Shown here one piece after another: positions 1 to 5,147 of a DNA stretch of 5,161 nt (within the stretch, counting starts at the first letter, position 1; every line of letters starts with the position of its first letter). The notes beneath the pieces were generated by a model. That model ran no database searches. It was not told the DNA's origin and worked only from the letters and a program-made list of their open reading frames with translations. Source of the DNA: an uncultured Desulfobacterales bacterium (GTDB taxonomy: Bacteria; Desulfobacterota; Desulfobacteria; Desulfobacterales; JAFDCJ01); assembly GCA_945787595.1 (NCBI GenBank), contig CALZJV010000840.1, forward strand, positions 1-5,161. Direction: 5' to 3'. The translations under genes were made by a program, and so were the position numbers.

Positions 1-1
1 G

Positions 2-763
2 GACTTAAAACCCAGGCTCAAGCAAGTACTGGTAGACACTTATGATCGTGGCGGAACAATATTAATTCCATCCTTTGCTTTCGGTCGCACCCAGGAACTT
101 CTGTACGTGCTGCATGAGTTATACAATGAGAATGAAGTGCCCCGTTTTCCGGTGTACGTCGACAGCCCCCTGGCGACCAAAATTACCCGGGTTTTTGCAG
201 AACACCCCGAAGTTTACGACCAGGAAACCCACCAGACATTTCTCCAGCAAGGTGAAAACCCTTTTCAGTTTGACCAGGTCAATTTTGTCGGATCGGTTGC
301 GGAATCAATGGCACTTAACCGGGATGAAACACCCCATATTGTGGTGTCGGCATCCGGTATGTGTGAAGCCGGGCGCATCCTGCATCACTTGCGGTACAAA
401 ATTCATAATTCCAAGAATACCATTCTCATCGTCGGCTACATGGCAAAAAATACCCTGGGCCGACGTATTCTTGAACAAGGTGATGCCTATCAAAAATCCG
501 GCAGAAAAGGCAAACCACCCCTGCTGAGATTTATGAACAAAGAGTATCCCCTCAAGGCGCAAGTGGTCCAACTGGGTGGATTCAGTGCCCATGCGGATAA
601 AAACGAAATGCGCCGGTTTCTGCAGGAATCCAATTTGAAGGTAAAACGCATCGCCCTGGTTCATGGTGAAGAAGATCAAACCCTTGCGTTCGCTGACGAT
701 TTAAGGAAGGACGGTTTTGCAGTGGTGGTACCCAGAAAAGGTGAGACGGTTTCGATAACCTAG
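2..763 (+). CDS. MBL-fold beta-CASP RNase (RNA-specificity metallo-hydrolase), 5' partial
   Basis: This is the C-terminal 253 residues of a metallo-beta-lactamase fold nuclease of the beta-CASP group (CPSF73/RNase J-like, COG1236 type). The frame is open from the window edge to TAG at 761-763. Relatives are usually about 450-470 residues, so roughly 200 residues, including the HxHxDH zinc motif, lie upstream of the window. In visible numbering, IPSFAFGRTQELL (22-34) opens the beta-CASP insertion and VDSPLA (53-58) carries the motif A acid. SGMCEAGRILHHL (118-130) and GYMAKNTLGRRIL (145-157) are the hallmark core strands. GGFSAHAD (192-199) holds the motif B histidine, and LVHGEEDQ (219-226) the motif C histidine. 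All visible catalytic positions are intact, so this looks like an active, probably cytoplasmic, zinc-dependent endo/exoribonuclease. The RNA substrate cannot be read from the sequence. No downstream gene is coupled to it and I see no strong terminator after it. Confidence 0.93.
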   Translation, partial: DLKPRLKQVLVDTYDRGGTILIPSFAFGRTQELLYVLHELYNENEVPRFPVYVDSPLATKITRVFAEHPEVYDQETHQTFLQQGENPFQFDQVNFVGSVAESMALNRDETPHIVVSASGMCEAGRILHHLRYKIHNSKNTILIVGYMAKNTLGRRILEQGDAYQKSGRKGKPPLLRFMNKEYPLKAQVVQLGGFSAHADKNEMRRFLQESNLKVKRIALVHGEEDQTLAFADDLRKDGFAVVVPRKGETVSIT

Positions 764-866
764 GCTATTTTGAAAGGGCTCACTGCTAAAAGTCACCGAA
801 AATATTAGATTTTTCGAAAGATCGGCCGACAAGGGTTTCAGCCACCAAGACTATAAAGTAAAGAAT

Positions 867-889
867 CCTGGCCCAGAGGACCAGGCTTT
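867..889. repeat. 23-bp direct repeat, copy 1
   Basis: The core CCTGGCCCAGAGGACCAGG (867-885) recurs exactly at 1115-1133. The next four bases are CTTT here and TTTT there, giving 22 of 23 identical. The core can itself fold: CCTGGCCC pairs with GGACCAGG around an AGA loop with one C-A mismatch. It lies about 100 nt after the beta-CASP stop. A weak terminator role is possible, but the following tract (CTTTGATTTC) is poor in T. Confidence 0.8.
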
Positions 890-931
890 GATTTCACCCC
901 AGAGGCGTGGTGTTTGCCGTTGGATAACCAA

Positions 932-1071
932 TGGAATAATGGAATGGTGGAAAAATGGAATATTGGGTATAAAAGACGGATGATGTTCTGATTTTAATTA
1001 CTGATCAATGTCATTTTAATAAAATAGATTTCATTCCGCCAAACCCCATATTCCAACATTCCATTATTCCA
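932..1071. repeat. Inverted repeat with 21-nt arms (hairpin or MITE-like)
   Basis: The left arm (932-952) begins TGGAATAATGGAATG. The right arm (1051-1071) is its reverse complement at 20 of 21 positions. The spacer is 98 nt and AT-rich, with a direct ATTTTAAT pair at 991-998 and 1013-1020. A weaker extension of the symmetry is seen beyond the arms on the spacer side (TATTGGGT at 961-968 against TATGGGGT on the other strand at 1043-1050). There is no transposase and no obvious short target duplication. The element sits between the two copies of the 23-bp direct repeat. It could be a small non-autonomous mobile element, a REP-like dispersed repeat, or a cruciform-forming intergenic sequence; the window alone cannot tell. 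Confidence 0.75.
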
Positions 1072-1114
1072 GTACCCCATGGCATTCGATTATAGCAAAG
1101 CCTGTTATCTCTGA

Positions 1115-1137
1115 CCTGGCCCAGAGGACCAGGTTTT
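1115..1137. repeat. 23-bp direct repeat, copy 2
   Basis: This is the second copy of the repeat at 867-889, starting 248 bp later and in the same orientation. It overlaps the end of the recognisable GxxExxY homology (1130) and extends past it. Read on the minus strand it encodes LVLWAR right after the family C-terminal IKxGIxRI motif. At 19-23 bp it is too long for an ordinary insertion-sequence target duplication, so a dispersed repeat or a local duplication is more likely. Confidence 0.8.
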
Positions 1138-1456
1138 CAATGATAGAATAAATTCTATTGATGCCGGTTTTTATAGAATAGGAGACACCGTAAAATAGAT
1201 ACGTATTCGTTCTTTCCACCCAAGATTCATCCCGTCAAGAGCTTTAAGTTCTCAAATAATGGGCTCTTCTGCGAGAATATCTAAACGCAATCCCTCATCA
1301 AATATCACCCCGTCATAAATAATCGGCAGATCAACTTGTCTTGGATATTTCAATTTGCGCCCGGATAACTCATGCCACTTTCACAAACGATATCGGCTGC
1401 TTTATTTGAAGCACTATTTAGTAGATATCTGCTCGCCGGTGCGATTTCAACGTCAT
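1130..1456 (-). pseudogene. GxxExxY-family (PDDEXK-type nuclease-like) gene relic
   Basis: On the minus strand, 1374-1171 reads HELSGRKL, PRQVDLPIIYDGVIFDEG, LRLDILAEEPII, then TGA (1254-1252), then ELKALDGMN. This follows the GxxExxY family pattern (HELxxRGLxxxRQVxLPVxYxGVxxDxGFRxDLLVExxVIVELKA). The D and ExK residues of the PDDEXK-like core survive on either side of the stop, which falls just before ELK. After a frameshift near 1181 a second frame gives IKTGINRI, the family C-terminal signature; the usual segment before it (about a dozen residues, ...LGFLINFN) is missing. Upstream, ATG at 1456-1454 and EIA, then YLLNSASNKAADIVCES, align loosely with EIA...YKIHSALGPGLLESVYES in another frame, with the name-giving motif eroded. 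Intact members are about 125 residues of unsettled function. With one nonsense codon, at least two frameshifts and deletions, this copy cannot be functional. The N-terminal alignment is the least certain part. Confidence 0.72.
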
Positions 1457-1563
1457 AACTTTGACGATAATGCAGCAACCGGGCAGGAATTTAATCCTTT
1501 ATTCCTAGTTTATTGAGGTTGTTTCGCTTAAAATTAATCTTTTAGACGGATATTAGGAAAAAT

Positions 1564-1579
1564 TGGAGTGAAAATTGCT
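1564..1579 (+). promoter_or_regulatory. Candidate sigma-54 (-24/-12) promoter for the PAS-HisKA gene
   Basis: The sequence TGGAGTG-AAAA-TTGCT fits the sigma-54 consensus TGGCACG-N4-TTGCW at the invariant elements. GG (1565-1566) and GC (1577-1578) have the required 12-nt register, and the TTGCT box is complete; three of the seven -24 bases deviate. Transcription would begin near 1590, leaving a leader of about 60 nt before the ATG at 1653. This leader includes AAGGAG at 1616-1621. I found no good sigma-70 alternative in 1457-1652. I did not recognise enhancer-binding sites upstream. It is a pattern match only. Confidence 0.4.
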
Positions 1580-1652
1580 TGCATTGCTATGCCAGACCAC
1601 GAAAATTGCAATTATAAGGAGCATTTGAGCTTTTTTAAAAGATTTTACTGTT

Positions 1653-2522
1653 ATGCAAATTTTATTCTGGATGCCGGCGGTCCTTACTATCTTACTAGTG
1701 GCCGCATTTTGGTATGTCTATCGGGAAAATGAGGAATATCGTCGGCGTAACATGGAAACGCGTCGGGTATTGCGATCCGTCAAATATCGGTTGGGTCAAA
1801 TAGACCTGGATCAACAAAATGAAGCCACGAAGCGTAAAGAAACCGAAGAAAAGCTTCGCGGTTACTTGAACCTTTTGGACACCTTGATCAATACCATCCC
1901 CAATCCGATTTATTTTAAGGATGAATACGGTATCTATCGAGGCTGCAACAAGGCCTTTGCCAGCCGTATTCTGGGCATTCCCCGCGTCGAAATCATCGGG
2001 CGAAGATCTCAAGACTTGACCGATCAGATTCCCTCGGAATTGGCGGCCCTTTATCAACAAAATGAACGTAAAATGCTTCTAAAGGGCGGGGTTCAAAGTT
2101 TTGAGGCTGAAGTCCCCTGCAGTGGCGGCTTCCGGCGTGAATTTTTATTCAGTATCGCTACGGTTAACAATGACGATGGTCACGGTCTTGGCAGCGTCGG
2201 CGTCATGCTGGATCTAACCGAAAAAAATCGCGCCGCCCGCGATCGGTTTCAAAAAGAAAAATTGCAGGGTGTTTTAGAGACCGCCGGTGCCGTCTGCCAT
2301 GAAATGAACCAGCCGCTGCAGACGATGTTGGGCCACACGGAACTCTCGCTGGCGGATATTTCCCCGGACAATCCGGCCTATTTGTCTTTAACCATAATCA
2401 GCAAGCAAATCGATCGCATGGCAGAGATAACGCACAAACTTCAAAGCATGACGCACTACGAAACCATGGATTATGACAGCAAAACCAAAATAATCGATAT
2501 TCACAAGGCCTCATCACTGTAA
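1653..2522 (+). CDS. Membrane-anchored PAS and HisKA phosphoacceptor protein without ATPase domain
   Basis: This 289-residue protein is probably a two-component sensor component. One hydrophobic segment (about 4-23) anchors it in the inner membrane and a charged, coiled-coil-like stretch (25-72) follows. A PAS domain (about 73-190) contains IPNPIYFKDEYGIYRGCNKA (82-101) and ends VGVMLDLTEKNR. The HisKA dimerisation helix carries VCHEMNQPLQTMLGH with His216 as the expected phosphoacceptor; HE(I/L/M)NQPL is typical of DctB/FixL-like kinases. The second helix runs to about 268. The protein then ends in MDYDSKTKIIDIHKASSL, with no N, G1, F or G2 box, so it cannot autophosphorylate alone. I recall a similar (K/R)IIDIxKAS ending in ATPase-less homologues from Desulfobacterales, which suggests a natural terminus, but this is from memory. 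The start is uncertain. No in-frame start is closer than 31 nt to the AAGGAG at 1616-1621, and the frame is closed by TGA at 1626-1628. No response regulator is adjacent. Confidence 0.88.
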   Translation: MQILFWMPAVLTILLVAAFWYVYRENEEYRRRNMETRRVLRSVKYRLGQIDLDQQNEATKRKETEEKLRGYLNLLDTLINTIPNPIYFKDEYGIYRGCNKAFASRILGIPRVEIIGRRSQDLTDQIPSELAALYQQNERKMLLKGGVQSFEAEVPCSGGFRREFLFSIATVNNDDGHGLGSVGVMLDLTEKNRAARDRFQKEKLQGVLETAGAVCHEMNQPLQTMLGHTELSLADISPDNPAYLSLTIISKQIDRMAEITHKLQSMTHYETMDYDSKTKIIDIHKASSL

Positions 2523-3143
2523 TTTTTCGACATTGCGATGGTTAATCCGTGTCGGTTGAAACATCGCTCAACTTAGATTCAAGTTCATGGTACCATAAGA
2601 AATCCACCTTACCGCCACTGCCCCTTGCTTAACTGCATCCTGCTGCTATTCCTCTCTAAAGGCTGTAACCACCCTGCAGCAGATCCCGCGGGATTCCAAA
2701 CAGATTTATTCCAGCCGTGTCGAGGCAATTTTCGGATAATTCAACCTTTCAGATTTCGTATCACCCTTCAGGTGATTAAAGAAATCCGGTTAATCGGCGG
2801 GATCGGCGGAGTAAAAACGATAGCTTTTTAGGTTAAACTCATGTCCGATGTTGACATTCCTTTTGACACCTTCATCAAATTTTTGTATTAACTCGGGTAA
2901 ACCCTAATGTTGCAAAAGTCGGAGGGCTTCAGAGCCAAGGCGTCAAGGTTGAAATTGTAGTCGGTTACATTGATCCCTTGACAACACAGGATCTGAAGTT
3001 ATTTGGGATGTCCAAAAAACTGTGTCTTCATTATGATATGGGTCATAATAACGGACTATTAGCTATCCTTTGCCATGTTGGTTATGCAACACTGGGGTAA
3101 AAGGCCATGAATGCCTATCATGAAATGAAGGAGGAGAAAATCT
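2523..3143. other. Gene-free stretch with a possible gene fragment
   Basis: I cannot support a gene in these 620 bp. A perfect 6-bp hairpin (ATCACC 2760-2765, GGTGAT 2771-2776, loop CTTCA) and a 10-bp palindrome ATGGTACCAT (2587-2596) are present, neither with a T-run. The plus frame 2867-3097 is open for 77 codons without a plausible start. It includes GVKVEIVVGYIDP, which loosely resembles the KdpD sensor segment after the P-loop (G-x-DVVVGYIEPHGR); no Walker A precedes it. The opposite strand is also open over 2886-2991 in codon register, so openness here is weak evidence. On the minus strand, 2570-2890 reads as protein-like pieces interrupted by TAA, TAA and TAG, which is no better than chance. 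A perfect TTGACA at 2978-2983 has only poor -10 matches. TATGAT at 3032-3037 is a better -10 with a poor -35; either could drive the bactofilin gene. Confidence 0.5.
3128..3136 (+). promoter_or_regulatory. Strong Shine-Dalgarno of the bactofilin gene
   Basis: AAGGAGGAG lies 7 nt before the ATG at 3144 and is close to the full anti-Shine-Dalgarno complement. It fixes this ATG as the start and predicts efficient translation. It is much stronger than the sites before the other genes here. Confidence 0.85.
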
Positions 3144-3497
3144 ATGGAAGATGGCATTGTCAACGAAGTAAAAACATCTATCAGCAACTCCACCTCTATT
3201 ATTGGGACCATAAAAGCCGAAGAGCACCTAATCATAAACGGCACCATCAAAGGTAACGTAGAAATAACGAATTATAACTTCTTTTTAGGGCCCAGTGGCA
3301 GAATAGAGGGTGAAGTCCAGGCACAGAACGTAAGAATCAGAGGGTATATGAAAGGGGAGGTTAAGGCAAAAGGAAAAGTTGAGATCACCAAGGAGGCGGA
3401 TTTTTCAGGAAAAATTGAAAGCAAAAGCCTTTCCGTAGAAAACGGCGCTTACTTTAACGCATCCGTGAATTTGAATCAAAAATCCCCTGGTAGGTAG
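3144..3497 (+). CDS. Bactofilin family cytoskeletal protein
   Basis: This is a complete 117-residue bactofilin (DUF583/PF04519), a polymer-forming protein that assembles membrane-associated filaments and acts as a scaffold for cell-shape, envelope or polar-localisation functions. Short beta-helix rungs with the usual hydrophobic/glycine rhythm fill about 15-110: SIIGTIKAEEHLIINGTIKG (18-37), then GRIEGEVQAQNVRIRGYMKG (52-71), and a final block around SKSLSVENGAYFNASVNL (93-110). Both tails are short: about 14 residues before the core, lacking a transmembrane segment, and a basic NQKSPGR end. This is near the minimum size for the family. Bactofilin genes often sit beside M23 peptidase or parAB genes, but here no such partner is visible and both flanks are gene-free, so its particular role cannot be inferred. 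The start is fixed by the strong Shine-Dalgarno at 3128-3136. Confidence 0.93.
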   Translation: MEDGIVNEVKTSISNSTSIIGTIKAEEHLIINGTIKGNVEITNYNFFLGPSGRIEGEVQAQNVRIRGYMKGEVKAKGKVEITKEADFSGKIESKSLSVENGAYFNASVNLNQKSPGR

Positions 3498-3594
3498 GTT
3501 TCGGATAGCACCGCTGATCAGGTTAAATGCCCCAAGGTTTAAATCAGCTCCTTCCTTTCGTCATGAAACTCCGCCGCAGAAAGCATTCGATTGT

Positions 3595-3625
3595 AATTTT
3601 GACAATCTCGTAAAAAGTCAAAATT
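3595..3625. repeat. Inverted repeat AATTTTGAC / GTCAAAATT
   Basis: Perfect 9-bp arms (3595-3603 and 3617-3625) surround a 13-nt loop, AATCTCGTAAAAA. A second hairpin, AAAATT-CTCG-AATTTT (3620-3635), overlaps the right arm, so the two structures are mutually exclusive. It lies about 100 nt after the bactofilin stop. No T-run follows the first stem, so it is unlikely to be an intrinsic terminator. The CTCGTAAAAAGTC text looks like a dispersed intergenic repeat. Confidence 0.65.
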
Positions 3626-3809
3626 CTCGAATTTTGGTCTCATAACCCATTGAATTTACAAACCCTTAAATTTTATTTTTGTGCTTTTTGCGCCTTTTTG
3701 CGGCTATATCAACGTTGAATATTGATGACGCTACGCTTTATCGATTTTAAAACAACCGAACCGCAGAATCCTCCAGGGGCGGACAAGTTCCAAAGAGTAT
3801 ATTCGCTCG

Positions 3810-3833
3810 CGCAGCGCAAGCGCTTGCGCCGCG
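3810..3833. repeat. GC-rich near-palindrome (12 + 12 bp)
   Basis: A perfect 16-bp palindrome GCGCAAGCGCTTGCGC (3814-3829) extends to 12 + 12 bp with one mismatched pair (A3813 against C3830). It is a sharp GC-rich island in otherwise AT-rich DNA. It may be a protein-binding site, a cruciform, or part of a dispersed repeat; no function can be assigned. Confidence 0.75.
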
Positions 3834-3978
3834 TGTTGTTCAGTCTTTTTTTTAAATTGACAGAATACATTATTCGATGTTGGACGTTCATTTTTTCGTT
3901 AACCCATCGTATGAAACTAGCCAAGGGCAAAGTTTCTTTTTCGATTAGACCGGCCGTTTTTTTTGCCGGCGGCTGGGC

Positions 3979-4006
3979 TGACACCTGAAACCTGACACCC
4001 GAAACC
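3979..4006. repeat. 14-nt tandem duplication
   Basis: TGACACCTGAAACC (3979-3992) is followed directly by TGACACCCGAAACC (3993-4006), 13 of 14 identical. Each unit itself contains degenerate 7-nt halves. It sits 13 bp beyond the stop of the minus-strand gene and looks like a small, decayed minisatellite. Confidence 0.8.
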
Positions 4007-4019
4007 TTTCTTTGTTTAT

Positions 4020-5147
4020 TCACTCAACTTTCAGATAATCCTTGGTGTATTTTTTAAGTTTCTTTTCATTCAGGCGAACGCCCAGGCCGGCGCTCGACGG
4101 GACCGTGACCACGCCCTGGGTGATGTTTTGGCCAAAGTCGGTGATGTCGTCCGACATTCTGAGCACCGACATGTAGGCATGCCCCATGTCCAGCAGGTTG
4201 GGCAGCACACAGCCTAACTGCAAAGAGGCAGCCTGGGTAATGCCGAACTCCAGCATGCTGTTCATCAAGATCTTGAGGCCGAAAGCATCGGCCGTCGCCG
4301 CAATTTTTCTGGCTTTGCTCAATCCGCCGTTTTTGGAAACTTTGATGCTGAACGCATCCACAGCCTGGGCGCGGATAAGGGCGACCGCCTCTTGAGTGGA
4401 GGCCACGCCTTCATCCGCACTCAGCAGGCAGGGTGCCCGACGATGAATACGCTTGAGCCCACTGATGTCGTGACGGTCGATCGGCTGTTCAAGTAAATCC
4501 GGGCGACTGCTGCCGATGCCGTCAAAGAATTCCAAAGTTTCAGCCACCGTCCAGCCCTGGTTGGCATCGACAATAATTTTTATCTGACCAGCGAACTTTT
4601 GGTAGGCAGCAATCATGCGTTGAATTTCATCAGCGATCGACAGGGCACCCATTTTTATCATGACCGTTTTGTATCCGTCCTCGATTTGCTGTTGGATTGA
4701 AGCCGTATCCTCTTCGGATGTGCCGCTCCCGATAGGGGATAGCAGCTGCAATTTTGATTGATGCAGTCCTCCCAGTAACATGTGGGCAGGAATATCGTTG
4801 GCTTTACCGACAATATCAAACAGAGCCATATTAACCGCTCCCCGGGCCAGCAGATTCCCATGTACCATCACATCCAAATTGGATTCAATCGCCGTAATGT
4901 GGGTTGGGTTCTGACCAATTAGCTGAGGAGCAAGATGATCTCGGGTTACGACCATCACGGTGGCGGGAGTTTCCTCGGAAAATGGATTTAGTGGGTCGGC
5001 CTCACCCAGACCAACAATTCCCTCATCAGTGTGAATTTTTAAGATGACGGCTTCGGCATCATAGCGTGTACCGTATACCCGGGATAATTTATACGGTTTG
5101 GCAAAAGGAATGGAAATGTGAAATAGCTCTATTGCCGTGATCTTCAT
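4020..5147 (-). CDS. Enolase-superfamily enzyme, MLE / dipeptide-epimerase-like
   Basis: This complete 375-residue enzyme belongs to the muconate-lactonizing (MLE) subgroup, whose members epimerise, lactonise or dehydrate substrates through an Mg2+-stabilised enolate. The N-terminal capping domain is about 1-125 and the TIM barrel about 130-350. Expected Mg2+ ligands are Asp194 (IIVDANQGW), Glu220 (LLEQPI) and Asp245 (LSADEG). The second catalytic lysine is Lys269 (FSIKVSKNGG), and SMLEFG (297-302) supplies the late barrel acid. In the first catalytic motif, normally KxK, the sequence is VMIKMG: Lys165, the general acid/base position, is kept, while the preceding lysine is Met163. The DxD specificity motif typical of Ala-Glu dipeptide epimerases is not evident; LLDMGH (318-323) stands there. 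Substrate is therefore unassigned. No signal peptide is seen, so it is probably cytoplasmic. AAGGTG (5160-5155 on this strand) lies 7 nt before the ATG and supports the start. No pathway partner is visible. Confidence 0.9.
   Translation of the reverse strand: MKITAIELFHISIPFAKPYKLSRVYGTRYDAEAVILKIHTDEGIVGLGEADPLNPFSEETPATVMVVTRDHLAPQLIGQNPTHITAIESNLDVMVHGNLLARGAVNMALFDIVGKANDIPAHMLLGGLHQSKLQLLSPIGSGTSEEDTASIQQQIEDGYKTVMIKMGALSIADEIQRMIAAYQKFAGQIKIIVDANQGWTVAETLEFFDGIGSSRPDLLEQPIDRHDISGLKRIHRRAPCLLSADEGVASTQEAVALIRAQAVDAFSIKVSKNGGLSKARKIAATADAFGLKILMNSMLEFGITQAASLQLGCVLPNLLDMGHAYMSVLRMSDDITDFGQNITQGVVTVPSSAGLGVRLNEKKLKKYTKDYLKVE

Larger units (their letters stand above)
764..1129. other. Gene-free stretch with repeats
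   Basis: I see no intact gene between the beta-CASP gene and the GxxExxY relic. A small hairpin (CGAAAA at 797-802, TTTTCG at 811-816, 8-nt loop) lies 33 nt after the upstream stop, but no U-run follows it, so it is a poor terminator. The 23-bp repeat at 867-889 and a long inverted repeat at 932-1071 occupy the rest. Read on the minus strand, 825-866 contains wording such as TAGTCTTGGTGGCTGAAA. This resembles degenerate repeats I associate with intergenic DNA of environmental deltaproteobacteria; that is an impression from memory, not a match. The tail of the minus-strand relic stays open through this stretch to a TAA at 1064-1066 inside the right arm of the inverted repeat. Confidence 0.6.
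3498..4019. other. Gene-free, repeat-bearing stretch between convergent genes
   Basis: This 520-bp region separates the 3' ends of the bactofilin gene (+) and the enolase-superfamily gene (-). Frames are open on both strands over roughly 3720-4020 (about 88 codons on plus, 104 on minus). They overlap each other, have repeat-derived composition and match nothing I recognise, so I do not call them genes. The region holds an inverted repeat (3595-3625), an AAAATT-CTCG-AATTTT hairpin (3620-3635), a GC-rich near-palindrome (3810-3833), a CCGGC/GCCGG stem with a T8-containing loop (3950-3969) and a 14-nt tandem duplication (3979-4006). None has the stem plus T-run of a clear terminator on either strand. 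The text around 3866-3900 (CGATGTTGGACGTTCATTTT) resembles intergenic repeats I associate with Desulfobacterales genomes; this is unverified. Confidence 0.55.

Noticed and set aside
305..679. Open frame of 124 codons on the minus strand
   Set aside because: It lies antisense inside the well-supported beta-CASP gene and has no recognisable motifs.
764..1652. Search for a CRISPR array, tRNA or riboswitch
   Set aside because: No regularly spaced repeats, no cloverleaf with a T-arm GTTCRANNC, and no recognisable aptamer core were found; the repeats present are only two-copy.
1695..2060. Open frame of 121 codons on the minus strand
   Set aside because: It is antisense to the PAS-HisKA gene, where the plus strand carries clear domain motifs.
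2625..2831. 68-codon plus-strand open frame
   Set aside because: It has no ribosome site, an improbable composition and no recognisable domain; other frames here are just as protein-like, so it is not supported as a gene.
2978..2983. Perfect TTGACA as a -35 box for the bactofilin gene
   Set aside because: At spacings of 15-18 nt the best -10 is TATTTG (3 of 6), so a standalone promoter call is not justified.
3950..3969. CCGGC/GCCGG stem as terminator of the minus-strand gene
   Set aside because: The T-run is in the loop rather than after the stem, and on the minus strand no U-tract follows it.
3709..4023. Two overlapping open frames, 104 codons (-) and 88 codons (+)
   Set aside because: They overlap each other on opposite strands, pass through the palindrome and tandem repeats, lack ribosome sites, and read as repeat-derived text (VSGVRFQVS on the minus strand).
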